Positions 16,692 through 26,473 are shown, counted from the first letter of the stretch. The stretch: 50,691 bases of DNA from Ruminococcaceae bacterium UBA7212 (GCA_002490525.1 DKUE01000027.1:1-50691), one strand, 5' to 3'. Notes: generated by a model from the sequence alone, not told the origin. Translations and numbers: made by a program.

Positions 16692-18203
16692 TTATTCATT
16701 TTCGACAACACCATTATAGAAGAAATCAGAAACTTCTTTTTCTGATTTTTTCTTGGTCAGCACACTTACAAGTAAGCACATAACAATAGATGCCAGCATT
16801 GCAATACATGCATACAGCGGTCCCTGTGCCATCAGCTTCAACACCGGTTCTGCCGTAACGCCGCACAGATTCAAAATTTTACAGCCGGCAGGTACAATCG
16901 CAATGCAGAACCCTGTAAGGATACCTGCCCATGCACCGTATTTATTCAGTCCTTTATAATACAGTGCCAAAACATAAGGTGCTAAGAAGGAACCGGAGAT
17001 AATCCCCCAAGAATAGCTCATCATATCAAGAATCGGTGTCTTCGTGTTCGCCACAACATAAGAAAGTAAAATAAACAGAACACAGAAAACCTTTGTCAGC
17101 TTTCCTTTTTGCATATCCGTCATATTTTTCTTAATTTGAACAGAAACCAAATCAATACTCAGCGCACTGCCCGCCGAAAGCGTAATGGAGCAAAGTGTCG
17201 AAACCGATGCAGACAGCAAAAGCACAATAATCACACCCAAAAGAACCGTCGGCAGTGCAGAATCCTTTAGCATATTGGGAACAATGTAATCGGCTTCGGG
17301 CATATCTATGCCCACAGTGTAATATTTGTGGCAAAGCGAGCCGATAAAATACCCGCCGCCCGCAATCAAAAATGCAAATACGGTGGAAATCACGATACCG
17401 CGTTTTGCCTGCTTATCGTCTTTAATGCCGAAGTATTTCTGCACCATTTGCGGCAAGCCCCATGTACCGAAGCTGGTCATTAAAACGGTTGCCATCAAAG
17501 ATACCCACTGCGAACCGTTCAGTGTAGGCAATCCGGCTTCCGTTTGTGCGTATTCCGCGAGGCCCGTAAGGCCGCCGACCTTGTCGCAACGCACAACAAA
17601 TACCAACAGCAGAACTACACCGACCATCATGACAATGCCCTGAATAAAATCTGCTCTTGCCTGTACAAGATATCCGCCAAAGGTAACCAACAAAATCGCG
17701 AGCAACGCAATAATGATTAAAAACACTGTATCGTTGATACCGAGAAGAACATCCGCCACACTGGCAAGTCCGCTGTAAACAGATGCAGAATACGGCACGA
17801 GGAATAAAAAAATCACCGCCGCTGAAAACACACGCATCGCCGTACTGTTATAGCGTTTTTCAAAAAACTCGGGCATGGTTTTTAACTTTAATCTGTCCGA
17901 AATATCTCTGGTTCTGCGTGCGAGCACCGCCCAAGCAAGCAATGAACCGAATATGGCATTGCCGATGCCTGCAAGCACACCCCACAACCCGAATCCGAGT
18001 CCCGTTTTTCCGGCATAACCAACAAACATAACTGCCGAAAAATAAGCTGTACCGTAAGAAAGTGCAGAAAGCCATGCGCCTGCATTGCGACCGCCGACTG
18101 TAAAGTCAGCAATACTTTTTGATTTTCTTCCTGTCACGATACCGATGATGACCAAAACAAGTATGTAAACCGCTATCGTGCCCCAAATAACTGTCTTTTC
18201 CAT
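16692..18203 (-). CDS. Sodium:solute symporter (SSS family)
   Basis: An integral membrane Na+/solute symporter of about 503 residues with many hydrophobic segments. The SSS fold signatures include SKSIADFTVGGRNAGAW at the N-terminus and SALSYGTAYFSAVMFVGYAG in the next segment, then the GGYLVQARADFIQG region. The ATG at 18203 has GGGAGG 4 nt upstream; the in-frame ATG at 18227 lacks a ribosome binding site. As first gene before paaK-iorAB on the same strand it may import an aromatic acid or amino acid, but SSS substrates cannot be read from sequence. Confidence 0.9.
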   Translation of the reverse strand: MEKTVIWGTIAVYILVLVIIGIVTGRKSKSIADFTVGGRNAGAWLSALSYGTAYFSAVMFVGYAGKTGLGFGLWGVLAGIGNAIFGSLLAWAVLARRTRDISDRLKLKTMPEFFEKRYNSTAMRVFSAAVIFLFLVPYSASVYSGLASVADVLLGINDTVFLIIIALLAILLVTFGGYLVQARADFIQGIVMMVGVVLLLVFVVRCDKVGGLTGLAEYAQTEAGLPTLNGSQWVSLMATVLMTSFGTWGLPQMVQKYFGIKDDKQAKRGIVISTVFAFLIAGGGYFIGSLCHKYYTVGIDMPEADYIVPNMLKDSALPTVLLGVIIVLLLSASVSTLCSITLSAGSALSIDLVSVQIKKNMTDMQKGKLTKVFCVLFILLSYVVANTKTPILDMMSYSWGIISGSFLAPYVLALYYKGLNKYGAWAGILTGFCIAIVPAGCKILNLCGVTAEPVLKLMAQGPLYACIAMLASIVMCLLVSVLTKKKSEKEVSDFFYNGVVENE

Positions 18204-18276
18204 AATGCCTCCCGAACCACGATTCATTTGCCGCTTTAAAGCTTTCTCTCACTAAAGCGATTTGCATATAATTATA

Positions 18277-18304
18277 CCCTCTTACCCGTCAACGGTCAAG
18301 AGGG
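18277..18304 (-). other. Inverted repeat between amidohydrolase and symporter genes
   Basis: A 7-bp perfect stem (18277-18283 with 18298-18304), directly after the amidohydrolase stop on the minus strand and before an AT-rich stretch. It may act as a weak terminator; no U-run follows. Confidence 0.4.
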
Positions 18305-18312
18305 CAAAACCA

Positions 18313-19107
18313 CTAAATTGACAACAATCTTTTGGCGTTATTGAACAGAATTGCATTTGTAACCGTTTCATTCAGCTGCAAAGAACGAATCAGACGAACT
18401 TCATCTGTCGGCGTACTCCACGGCATATCGCTCCCCAGCAAAATACGTTTTGCATCATGTGAAAGAATAATTTTCTTTGCAAAATCAGGCGGGATTTTGC
18501 CGTAGGAAAAAGCGGTATCAAAATAAACCTGTGTACCGCAAAGAAATTGCATTACATCTTCCCAAAGCATATACCCACCGAAATGCGCCGCAATAACCGG
18601 TGCATTTCCGAACGAATCCAAAATTTTCAGCAATCTTTGCGGGGTACAATGCACGGGCTTCGGATAGCCGATATCCGTGCCTGCATGAAATACGGTAATC
18701 ATGCCCAGTTCTGCAATCTTTCTGTAAATCGGGAGCATTCTTGCCTCATCCACATAAAAGTTCTGATAATCCGGATGCAGCTTGATGCCTTTAATTCCGG
18801 CAGCCGCCAAACGTTCCAATTCCGAAATTGCATCGATGCTGTCCGGATGTACACTGCCGAACGGTATCAACATTTCATCGCCGAGCAAAGAGATGGCAAA
18901 ATCATTGACTTTCTTTTGCTGGTGCGGATTGGTTGCAATATTTAAAACGACTGCATAATCCACACCGTTTTTACGCATATGCGATTTTAAAGAATCAATT
19001 TTTCCGTCATAAGAAGGCACTACACCGCCTGAACATTGGGAAAGTACAGGGATTGCCTTTTCCGCCACCTTATCCGGAAACGCGTGTACATGAAAATCAA
19101 TCAGCAT
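18313..19107 (-). CDS. Amidohydrolase family protein (TIM-barrel metal hydrolase)
   Basis: A 264-residue TIM-barrel hydrolase of the amidohydrolase-2 type. Metal-ligand motifs appear in order: HVH at residues 6-8 (DFHVHAF), KLHPDYQ, FHAGTD, AAHFGG and GSDMPW. No signal peptide. Related proteins decarboxylate or hydrolyse small ring acids, so the substrate stays open. AAGGTGA lies 7 nt before the ATG; it follows typA by 12 bases and is probably co-transcribed with it. Confidence 0.85.
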   Translation of the reverse strand: MLIDFHVHAFPDKVAEKAIPVLSQCSGGVVPSYDGKIDSLKSHMRKNGVDYAVVLNIATNPHQQKKVNDFAISLLGDEMLIPFGSVHPDSIDAISELERLAAAGIKGIKLHPDYQNFYVDEARMLPIYRKIAELGMITVFHAGTDIGYPKPVHCTPQRLLKILDSFGNAPVIAAHFGGYMLWEDVMQFLCGTQVYFDTAFSYGKIPPDFAKKIILSHDAKRILLGSDMPWSTPTDEVRLIRSLQLNETVTNAILFNNAKRLLSI

Positions 19108-19119
19108 ATAAAAGTCACC

Positions 19120-20940
19120 TTATTTTTTCTTTGCCCATTCCTTCATGCGCTGTTCTTTGGAAAGCGTGCGCTTACGCAGACGAATGGAGTGCGGCGTAAT
19201 TTCCACTAACTCATCGTCCTTTATGAATTCCATGGACTGTTCCAAGCTCAAGACAGTATGCGGCACCAAACGAAGCGCATCATCCGACCCTGAAGCACGG
19301 GTATTCGTCAGATGCTTCTGCTTGCAGACATTGCAGACAATATCTTCATTTTTTGCACATTCACCGACAATCATACCTTCATAAACAGGTACGCCGGGAC
19401 CCACAAACATTCTGCCTCGGTCCTGCGTATTAAAAAGGCCGTACGCGCTGGTCTCGCCTGTTTCGTGCACCACAATAGAACCGCGTTCACGTGTTTGAAT
19501 CTCCCCTTTGAAGGGCTCATAGCCTGCAAACAAGTTGTTCATAATACCGTTGCCGTTCGTGTCCGTCATAAATTCGGAACGGTACCCGATCAAGCCGCGT
19601 GCGGGAATACGAAATTCCAAATGTGTGGAACCGCCGTCACGTGCACCCATATTTTCGAGCTCACCACGTCTTGCACCTATTTTTTGCATAACTGCGCCGA
19701 CATATTCCTCAGGTACTTCTACAATTAATAATTCAATCGGCTCCAAAAGCTGACCGTTTTCCGTTTTGGTAATGACTTGCGGACGGGAAACCTGAAACTC
19801 GTAGTTTTCGCGCCGCATGGTTTCAATTAAAATGGAAAGATGTAATTCGCCGCGCCCGGATACTTTAAAGCAATCTGTGGAATCCGTCTCCTCAACGCGC
19901 ATGCTCACATTGGTTTCGACCTCTTTAAATAAACGGTCACGAAGATTTCGAGAGGTCACGTACTTGCCGTCCTGCCCTGCAAACGGACTGTCATTCACCA
20001 TAAAGTTCATAGAAAGTGTCGGTTCATCAATTTTAACAAACGGCAGCGGCTCAATACAATCCGGCGCACAAATTGTCTCACCGATATTCAAATCCGTAAT
20101 ACCCGAAACACAAATCAAGTCGCCTACGGCGGCGCTTTCTACCTCTACACGCTTCAGCCCCTCAAATTGGTACAAACGAGAGATTTTCACATTCTGCTGT
20201 GTACCGTCCGCTTTACATAATACCACGCTGTCATTGCGTTTAATTTGACCGCGTGCCACACGACCGATACCGATACGACCGATATAATCATCATAATCCA
20301 AACTGGAAAACAACACCTGCAACGGTGCATCCAGTTCCCCTTCCGGAGATTCGATGTTTTCGAGAATTGAATCAAACAGCGGACGCATATCACCTTGCCG
20401 TGACGCGGGGTCCAGCGAAGCATAACCGTCACGGGCAGATGCATACACCACGGGGAAGTCAATTTGGTCATCATTGGCACCAAGCTCAATAAACAAATCC
20501 AAGACTTCATCAACCACTTCTGCCGGACGTGCACCGGGACGGTCAATCTTATTGACGACTACAATTACTTTTTTATCCAAAGCCAGTGCTTTACGCAACA
20601 CAAAACGTGTTTGCGGCATACAGCCCTCAAAAGCATCTACCAGCAAAAGTACGCCGTCTACCATCGTCAAAATACGTTCCACCTCACCGCCGAAGTCCGC
20701 ATGTCCGGGGGTGTCTACGATATTGATTTTTACATCTTTATAATGCACGGAAGTATTTTTGGATAAAATGGTTATGCCGCGTTCGCGCTCCAAGTCATTT
20801 GAATCCATAACACGGTCCTGCACCACCTCATTTTGACGGAAGATACCGCTTTGTTTAAGAAGCTCGTCCACCAAGGTTGTTTTGCCGTGGTCAACGTGCG
20901 CTATAATTGCAATATTTCTAAGATTTTCTCTGCACTTCAA
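19120..20940 (-). CDS. typA: Ribosome-associated GTPase TypA/BipA
   Basis: A translational GTPase related to EF-G that assists ribosome assembly and stress adaptation. The G1 motif AHVDHGKTTL, the switch region RERGITILSKNTS, G3 DTPGH and G4 NKID are all present, followed by domain II, an EF-G-like C-terminal domain and a BipA-specific end. The frame opens with GTG at 20955, but the TTG at 20940 has AAGGTG 6 nt upstream and gives the common short N-terminus (KCRENLRNIAII); the start remains uncertain by five codons. Divergent from the gene at 21086. Confidence 0.95.
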   Translation of the reverse strand: MKCRENLRNIAIIAHVDHGKTTLVDELLKQSGIFRQNEVVQDRVMDSNDLERERGITILSKNTSVHYKDVKINIVDTPGHADFGGEVERILTMVDGVLLLVDAFEGCMPQTRFVLRKALALDKKVIVVVNKIDRPGARPAEVVDEVLDLFIELGANDDQIDFPVVYASARDGYASLDPASRQGDMRPLFDSILENIESPEGELDAPLQVLFSSLDYDDYIGRIGIGRVARGQIKRNDSVVLCKADGTQQNVKISRLYQFEGLKRVEVESAAVGDLICVSGITDLNIGETICAPDCIEPLPFVKIDEPTLSMNFMVNDSPFAGQDGKYVTSRNLRDRLFKEVETNVSMRVEETDSTDCFKVSGRGELHLSILIETMRRENYEFQVSRPQVITKTENGQLLEPIELLIVEVPEEYVGAVMQKIGARRGELENMGARDGGSTHLEFRIPARGLIGYRSEFMTDTNGNGIMNNLFAGYEPFKGEIQTRERGSIVVHETGETSAYGLFNTQDRGRMFVGPGVPVYEGMIVGECAKNEDIVCNVCKQKHLTNTRASGSDDALRLVPHTVLSLEQSMEFIKDDELVEITPHSIRLRKRTLSKEQRMKEWAKKK

Positions 20941-20975
20941 ACCATTCACCTTCACATATAAAATAACAGTTTCTT

Positions 20976-21004
20976 ATTTTACCACCGATTCAACGGTTTT
21001 ACAA
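20976..21004 (-). promoter_or_regulatory. typA promoter
   Basis: Minus-strand TTGTAA (20999-21004), 17-base spacer, TAAAAT (20976-20981), about 35 bases before the preferred typA start. Confidence 0.6.
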
Positions 21005-21025
21005 GCACACAAACAAACAGATGAC

Positions 21026-21054
21026 TTTACAAATGCGGATTTTTTTTGTAAAAT
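21026..21054 (+). promoter_or_regulatory. Promoter of the DUF4091 gene
   Basis: TTTACA (21026-21031), 17-base spacer, TAAAAT (21049-21054), about 32 bases upstream of the start codon. It is back-to-back with the typA promoter. Confidence 0.65.
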
Positions 21055-21085
21055 ATTCTAAAAATGCAGAAAAGAGGTGTCAGCG

Positions 21086-22723
21086 TTGTCCGAAACTATT
21101 CGTACAGCCGTAATTTCATCCTTAGAGAAAATTTTTCCAAATGACAATTTATCCGAAAAAATTTTCACACATTTTTCCATGCTGCGCAATGAACGGTTTC
21201 ATTTTCAAATCGCTGTGCAGGCACATAGAGGCGACAACGTTCGATTTGCAATAGAATCCCCCTTATCGGAATACTGCCGTGCTTTCTATGTAAAAATGAT
21301 GCCGACAGGCACAAATGCGCCGAAAAAATCAGATGATTATTTTATTGCCAAAGATAAAAAGGAATATCCCGAATTGCTGGAACCGATAGAGAATAACGAA
21401 ATCATTGCGGCTTACGATGGCTACAATACGCTGTGGGTTGAATTGTTTTCTTTAAACGGCCTGCCCGCAGACGAATACACAATAAATTTCAGCATAGAAA
21501 TTAACGGCGCACAAGAAAAAACAGCAGTGCAGTGTTCTGTGATTAACGCTTATCTCCCAAAGCAGGAATTGATTTATACCAACTGGTTTCATACAGATTG
21601 CTTAATGCAGTATTACGGGTTTACGGCTTTTTCCGATGAATATTGGCGCGTTACGGAAAACTTTTTGCGCCGTGCCGCCGAATACGGTATGAACTGTGTG
21701 CTTACGCCTTTATTTACACCGCCGTTGGACACGAAAGTCGGCGGAGAGCGTCCGACGGTACAGTTGGTTGACGTTACAGTAACAGGAAAGCACTCTTACA
21801 GTTTCAATTTTGACCGCCTTGACCGATGGATTGAAATGTGTCATCGTTGCGGCATTGAGTACTTTGAAATGTGCCACTTATTCACACAATGGGGCGCAAA
21901 ACACGCGCCAAAAATCATGGCACGGAAAGGCGGAAAAACTGTACAGATTTTCGGCTGGAAAACCCGTGCGGCAAGTAAAAGCTATAAATGCTTTTTGGCA
22001 CAGTTTGCTGACGCTGTTTTAAAATATATTGATGAAAACGGCATACGTGAAAAATGCCTGTTCCATATTTCCGACGAACCATCGGGCGGGATGATTCGCA
22101 CCTATAAAAAGGCCAGTAAAATCGTACACACTTATTTTAAAGATGTTAAAATTATTGATGCCCTTTCCGACTTCAAAATATATGAAAAAGGTTTGATTAA
22201 AACACCGATTCCCGCAAACAATCATATTGAACCTTTTATCGGCAATGTACCAGAGCTTTGGACATACTACTGTTGTGTGCAGGCGGAGAAAAATGTCTCC
22301 AACCGATTTTTCTCCATGCCCTCTTTACGGAATCGTATTTTGGGTACCCAGCTTTACAAATACGATGTCAAAGGCTTTTTACATTGGGGTTACAATTTCT
22401 ATTTTTCACAATACTCTAAAGGGTTAATCGACCCTTATAAAGTTACGGATGCGGGCGGCGGATTTTCTTCGGGAGACAGTTTTGTCGTATATCCCAAAGA
22501 AGACGGCACACCGTTGGATTCGTTACGTTTACATGTTTTCTACGACGCTTTTCAGGATATGTTGGCATTAAAGCTTTTAGAAAGAAAAATCGGCAAAGAA
22601 AAAACAGTCCGAATTTTAGAAGCGGAATGTACAAAACCGATTTCCTTCAGTGAATATCCACATGAGGAACGTTGGCTTTTAGAGACACGCGAAAAAATCA
22701 ATCAGGCAATACAAAACGCCTGA
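21086..22723 (+). CDS. DUF4091 (GH123-like) glycoside hydrolase-type protein
   Basis: A 545-residue protein without a signal peptide, so cytoplasmic. An N-terminal beta-rich domain (to about residue 160) precedes a TIM-barrel-type region with FNFDRLDRWIEMC, EYFEMCHLFTQWG and the Asp-Glu dyad in HISDEPSGG (about 330). GH123 and the related DUF4091 enzymes use such an Asp-Glu pair for substrate-assisted cleavage of N-acetylhexosamine glycosides. The frame extends to GTG at 21077, but that GTG is part of the ribosome binding site AAGAGGTG; the TTG at 21086 is 6 nt from it. It is followed by a strong terminator and stands alone, convergent with an AraC regulator. The substrate is not proven. Confidence 0.82.
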   Translation: MSETIRTAVISSLEKIFPNDNLSEKIFTHFSMLRNERFHFQIAVQAHRGDNVRFAIESPLSEYCRAFYVKMMPTGTNAPKKSDDYFIAKDKKEYPELLEPIENNEIIAAYDGYNTLWVELFSLNGLPADEYTINFSIEINGAQEKTAVQCSVINAYLPKQELIYTNWFHTDCLMQYYGFTAFSDEYWRVTENFLRRAAEYGMNCVLTPLFTPPLDTKVGGERPTVQLVDVTVTGKHSYSFNFDRLDRWIEMCHRCGIEYFEMCHLFTQWGAKHAPKIMARKGGKTVQIFGWKTRAASKSYKCFLAQFADAVLKYIDENGIREKCLFHISDEPSGGMIRTYKKASKIVHTYFKDVKIIDALSDFKIYEKGLIKTPIPANNHIEPFIGNVPELWTYYCCVQAEKNVSNRFFSMPSLRNRILGTQLYKYDVKGFLHWGYNFYFSQYSKGLIDPYKVTDAGGGFSSGDSFVVYPKEDGTPLDSLRLHVFYDAFQDMLALKLLERKIGKEKTVRILEAECTKPISFSEYPHEERWLLETREKINQAIQNA

Positions 22724-22738
22724 TAAAAAGCAAAAAAC

Positions 22739-22767
22739 AACACCTGTGATTGACTTTCACAGGTGTT
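22739..22767 (+). terminator. Terminator between DUF4091 and araC-type genes
   Basis: An 11-bp perfect stem (22739-22749 with 22757-22767), 7-base loop, then a T-rich run. On the other strand an A-rich flank gives U residues too, so it can serve both convergent genes. Confidence 0.85.
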
Positions 22768-22798
22768 TGTTTTGTCTGTCTTATAAATAAGCAGGATT

Positions 22799-23629
22799 TC
22801 AACAGTCTCTTCGATATTTCATCGGGGAAACACCATACAGCTTTTTAAATGCCTTTGAAAAAACCAAGGGATCCCGGTAACCGCAAGAGTAAGATATATC
22901 TTCAATAGAATAATTGGTCGCCTTCAGCAATTCGCAAGCACGCTCCAAGCGAAAATTACTTAAATATTTCTGCGGAGAAATACCCAAATGGTCCTGAAAC
23001 AATGTGAACAAATAACTGCGGTTTAAGCCGACGTATTCGGAAATATCCGATACATTTACACCGTTTGAATAGTTATCACGAATGAACTCAATTGCTTTTC
23101 GGATGTAATAGTTCTGCTTGCTGTCATCCTCTGCTTTTTTCCCGCGGTGCGTCACCTCGGAGGATACAATCGCAAAAAACTTACACAAAAGCCCCTGCAA
23201 GGCAAACTCATTCTCGATGCCAAGTGTATTATGCTTCAGCATTTCCAAAACAATTTGTTTCAGTTCTATACCTTTGGTTATGGAAAATACCGGCTTTTTA
23301 CTGCCGAGCAATTTCATTTCACGCAGATAAGCCTGCGCTTGGTCACCGTCAAAGCCGACCCAAAGGTATGTCCACGGTTCTTCCGAATCTGCACAGTAAA
23401 ATGCGCGAACATCGGGCTCTATCAAAAAAGCTTCCCCTTTTGAAATCCGATAGTGCTGGTTATTTACGGAAAATTCCCCTTTACCGCTCAGCACATAATG
23501 CAGTACATAATGATTCTTAACAGCGGGACCAAAGCTGTGTCCAGGTTCGCACTCTTCGTAACCGTAATAACAAAGGCGAAAATCGTTAAATTTAACATGA
23601 TTCAGTTTAATTTCACACGTATTTTCCAA
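22799..23629 (-). CDS. AraC family transcriptional regulator
   Basis: A 276-residue regulator with an N-terminal cupin-type sugar-sensing domain (HYVLHYVLSGKGEFSVN, residues about 40-58) and a C-terminal double helix-turn-helix (about 175-276; VNVSDISEYVGLNRSYLFTL and YSIEDISYSCGYRDPLVFSK). This architecture is usual for sugar-utilisation activators in gut Firmicutes. It starts with TTG, supported by AAAGGGG 8 nt upstream. Its neighbours, a DUF4091 enzyme and a GPH sugar symporter, are likely targets. Confidence 0.92.
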   Translation of the reverse strand: MENTCEIKLNHVKFNDFRLCYYGYEECEPGHSFGPAVKNHYVLHYVLSGKGEFSVNNQHYRISKGEAFLIEPDVRAFYCADSEEPWTYLWVGFDGDQAQAYLREMKLLGSKKPVFSITKGIELKQIVLEMLKHNTLGIENEFALQGLLCKFFAIVSSEVTHRGKKAEDDSKQNYYIRKAIEFIRDNYSNGVNVSDISEYVGLNRSYLFTLFQDHLGISPQKYLSNFRLERACELLKATNYSIEDISYSCGYRDPLVFSKAFKKLYGVSPMKYRRDC

Positions 23630-23674
23630 ACTCTGCGCCCCTTTCTATTGCTGTAAATCATTTAATTATTTTAT

Positions 23675-23703
23675 ATAATAGCATATTTTAAAGCTTTTTT
23701 CAA
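23675..23703 (-). promoter_or_regulatory. Promoter of the AraC-type gene
   Basis: Minus-strand TTGAAA (23698-23703), 17-base spacer, TATTAT (23675-23680), about 45 bases before the TTG start. The rest of the 250-base gap holds a terminator at 23830-23868 and otherwise nothing I recognise. Confidence 0.65.
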
Positions 23704-23829
23704 GAGACTGCACGGCTGCATTTTCGTATAACTGTCACAATCCGAAATTTACTGTTTTCTTTGGCTAAAATCCTGCGAAATCTATGTAAAACTGTTTCGT
23801 AAATGTGCCGAACGATTTTTATAAAACAC

Positions 23830-23868
23830 AAAAGCGAGTGCACGGTTCAGTAATGCACACTCGCTTTT
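23830..23868 (-). terminator. Terminator of the first GPH symporter gene
   Basis: An 11-bp perfect stem (23830-23840 with 23858-23868) and a 17-base loop, 12 bases after the symporter stop. The 3' arm and flank on the minus strand are U-rich. Confidence 0.8.
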
Positions 23869-23879
23869 TATGGAATTAA

Positions 23880-26411
23880 TTATTTATTTTTCTTTGCCGC
23901 TTTTTTAGCCGCTTTTTCTGCTTTTAATTTTGCAGTCAAAGCCGCCTCTTCCTGCTTCAGGCGCTCCGCAGCAGCCGCAGCAGCCGCTTTTGCCTGTTCA
24001 TCACGCATTTTTGCATCTTCATACATGGCGGCGATTTCATCAAAATGAGCGTAATTCTCTTCCTGCTTAATCAGCTTTTCAGCATCAAGATAAACCTTAG
24101 CCGCACGGTTGAAGTAAGCATGGCGGTCCATTTCCTTTTTGGAATTCAAACGTGCCTGTTTACGCTTGATTTGTACAGCGTTAATCTCGTTTTTCAGTTC
24201 TTTCACTTTAGCACCGTCACCCGACTTTTTCGCCGTATGCAATTCTGTATAAAGCAATTTCAGACGGTCATCACAAGCGTCTTCCTCATTAAAATATCCT
24301 TCCAGAACCGAAAACTCGGGCTTTTTAAAGGCGGAAACATCATCCTTGAAATACTTATCGATCGCCTTACGGGAGCTCTTCTTCTTTTTAGCAACTTCAA
24401 TGGAGAATTTTCGAATTTCTTTTTCATGTGTATTGGTTGCCGGCAAAGCTTTTGCAGCCACAAGTTCTTCCTGAATATCCGACATGGACATATTCCAAAG
24501 TCCATTCAAACCGGAGCTATACACTTTTTTATAGACAGAAAGCTGTTCGCGCACCAAATCGGTAGAGAATTTATCCATCTCCTCGCACACAAATTGAGAG
24601 ATTTCAATTTCTTCATTTAATTTCAAAGCTTCACGGTATGCTTTTTTCGCACTCTTACGCTCCGCCTTACCCTTAACAGCCTTATAATCAGCCTTGCTGA
24701 CTTCCTTCAACGGAAGGTTTGCGGTTGTTCGTGCATAACGAATCAAATCAATAGCTTCCACTAACTGATCATCTTTCAGCGCACCGTTGCCGTAATCTTC
24801 AAACAGCGCACGAACCTTCAGCACCCGTACAACAGATTTTTGCTTTTTCTCGTTAAAATCATACCAGAAAAACGGAACAACATTCATTAACGCGCCAACT
24901 GCAGAAACAATAATCAGCACATGCAATAAGCTGATTAATAAATTCGGGTCATACAATGCGGAAAATGCGTTGTTGTAGTTATCCTGACCGCTTGCCAGCT
25001 GTGCAGACAAAATTTCACCAACCGTTTTTCCGTCACCAAGCATACGGTTCAAAATCTCCGGATTGGAAGTTACCACTGCGGCATTTTCCTTCGTAATACC
25101 GCCTTTTTCATAGATGACAGGCAAAACCGACGATGTCACCAACGCAATAATCGTTCCGATTGTTGCTACCGCTGAGAACATACCGTCAATACGCTCACCG
25201 GTCTTGTATTGCTGATAATCACGAATATCCGCCTGAATGGCAGGATTCAAAATATGAGCAAACGAGCCCATGAAAGCATTTAAATACAAGCAACCCAGCA
25301 CAAGCCAAATTGTTAGATTAGTGATTTCCTTTGTAAACGGAAGCATCATTAAAATAAAGACAATGTTAAACAGGTTGGTGACAACCAAAACGGCCTTTTT
25401 ACCCCAACGGCGAATACAGAACGGTGCAAGCAACATGCCCCACAGAGAAGCATTGCCGTAAATCAGAGTTACAAAACCGTACACATTACCCGAACAAGCC
25501 CCGCCGTAATTGTAAAGCCAGTTTAAAACATTTGCATAGGAGGATTCCAAGAATCCAATCCAGCCCGCCAAAGAAATTATCCAGAAATACTTGTTTTTTG
25601 CCACCTCGCGCAGTGCATCTGTAAATTTAATCTGCACAACGTGTGTTCTCGCCTGTACAATTTTTTCTTCGGTGTACTTATAAACAACAATGCAGAGCAA
25701 AATACCAAGCACGCCGAGAATCGGATAAAGCAATCTGTAGACACGAATATCAGTCGCATTGGTATGGAATACATTCTGTGCAATAATCGGCGTAAACAAA
25801 TTCACAACCGTAGGTGCAAATGAATAAACAATACTCTTTACAGATGCAACATCTGCTCTTTCCTGTGTATTCGGAGAAAGTACGTGAATCAGGTTTTCAT
25901 ATGCATCATAGAAGAAATAATAGAAGAAATGCAAAATCAAATTCAAAATCATAATAATCGCACATTTTGCGATATATGCTTTTGTCTCGCCGAACAGCAT
26001 TCCCGTACCGACAATGGATTCCAGTTTGTTGTACGGAAACCAAACCATCAAAATACAAATAATTGCCGTCGGAATCGCCATAGATACGATATAAGGACGG
26101 TATTTACCTGCCTTGTTACGCGTATTGTCAATGATGTTTGCACGAATACCTGTCAACGGTATATTCGCCAACACCGCAATAACATACATAATGTACATAT
26201 CGGTTGCATCGACACCCAATGTACTGGAAATCAAGGTATTTCCTGTTGCCAGCAAGCACGCCGTGCCGAGTGTAATCACCATATAGGCACCGATACCGCC
26301 GCCTGAATACGCGGCAATTTCGCGGAATGTCATGTGACGCCCCGCCATTGGTGTTTTCCAGTATGTACGTACTTTGGAAACACCGTCATTAACTTTTTGC
26401 ACCAAATTCAT
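23880..26411 (-). CDS. GPH/MFS-type sugar symporter with long charged C-terminal domain (copy 1)
   Basis: An 843-residue membrane protein. Residues about 30-515 hold a 12-helix major facilitator domain of the glycoside-pentoside-hexuronide:cation symporter type, recognised by ADIRDYQQYKTGERIDGMF in the central-to-late loop. The remaining about 330 residues are soluble, rich in Lys, Glu and Ala and predicted to be helical, ending in a run of Ala then a Lys-rich tail. This tail is not part of normal GPH carriers (about 450-500 residues). It contains one copy of a Pro-Thr-Glu motif (KALPATNTHEKEIRK) repeated in its paralogue at 27685. Ribosome site GGGAGG is 6 nt before the ATG. Substrate unknown; a sugar or glycoside is likely. 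Confidence 0.9.
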   Translation of the reverse strand: MNLVQKVNDGVSKVRTYWKTPMAGRHMTFREIAAYSGGGIGAYMVITLGTACLLATGNTLISSTLGVDATDMYIMYVIAVLANIPLTGIRANIIDNTRNKAGKYRPYIVSMAIPTAIICILMVWFPYNKLESIVGTGMLFGETKAYIAKCAIIMILNLILHFFYYFFYDAYENLIHVLSPNTQERADVASVKSIVYSFAPTVVNLFTPIIAQNVFHTNATDIRVYRLLYPILGVLGILLCIVVYKYTEEKIVQARTHVVQIKFTDALREVAKNKYFWIISLAGWIGFLESSYANVLNWLYNYGGACSGNVYGFVTLIYGNASLWGMLLAPFCIRRWGKKAVLVVTNLFNIVFILMMLPFTKEITNLTIWLVLGCLYLNAFMGSFAHILNPAIQADIRDYQQYKTGERIDGMFSAVATIGTIIALVTSSVLPVIYEKGGITKENAAVVTSNPEILNRMLGDGKTVGEILSAQLASGQDNYNNAFSALYDPNLLISLLHVLIIVSAVGALMNVVPFFWYDFNEKKQKSVVRVLKVRALFEDYGNGALKDDQLVEAIDLIRYARTTANLPLKEVSKADYKAVKGKAERKSAKKAYREALKLNEEIEISQFVCEEMDKFSTDLVREQLSVYKKVYSSGLNGLWNMSMSDIQEELVAAKALPATNTHEKEIRKFSIEVAKKKKSSRKAIDKYFKDDVSAFKKPEFSVLEGYFNEEDACDDRLKLLYTELHTAKKSGDGAKVKELKNEINAVQIKRKQARLNSKKEMDRHAYFNRAAKVYLDAEKLIKQEENYAHFDEIAAMYEDAKMRDEQAKAAAAAAAERLKQEEAALTAKLKAEKAAKKAAKKNK

Positions 26412-26444
26412 AGTATGCCTCCCGCTTTTTTATACAGCTTTTTT

Positions 26445-26473
26445 ATTTTAACATAGAACCTACTTTTCTTCAA
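26445..26473 (-). promoter_or_regulatory. Promoter of GPH symporter copy 1
   Basis: Minus-strand TTGAAG (26468-26473), 17-base spacer, TAAAAT (26445-26450), 34 bases before the ATG. A 10-bp palindrome CGAATATTCG (26513-26522) lies about 40 bases upstream of the -35 and could bind a regulator. Confidence 0.6.
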
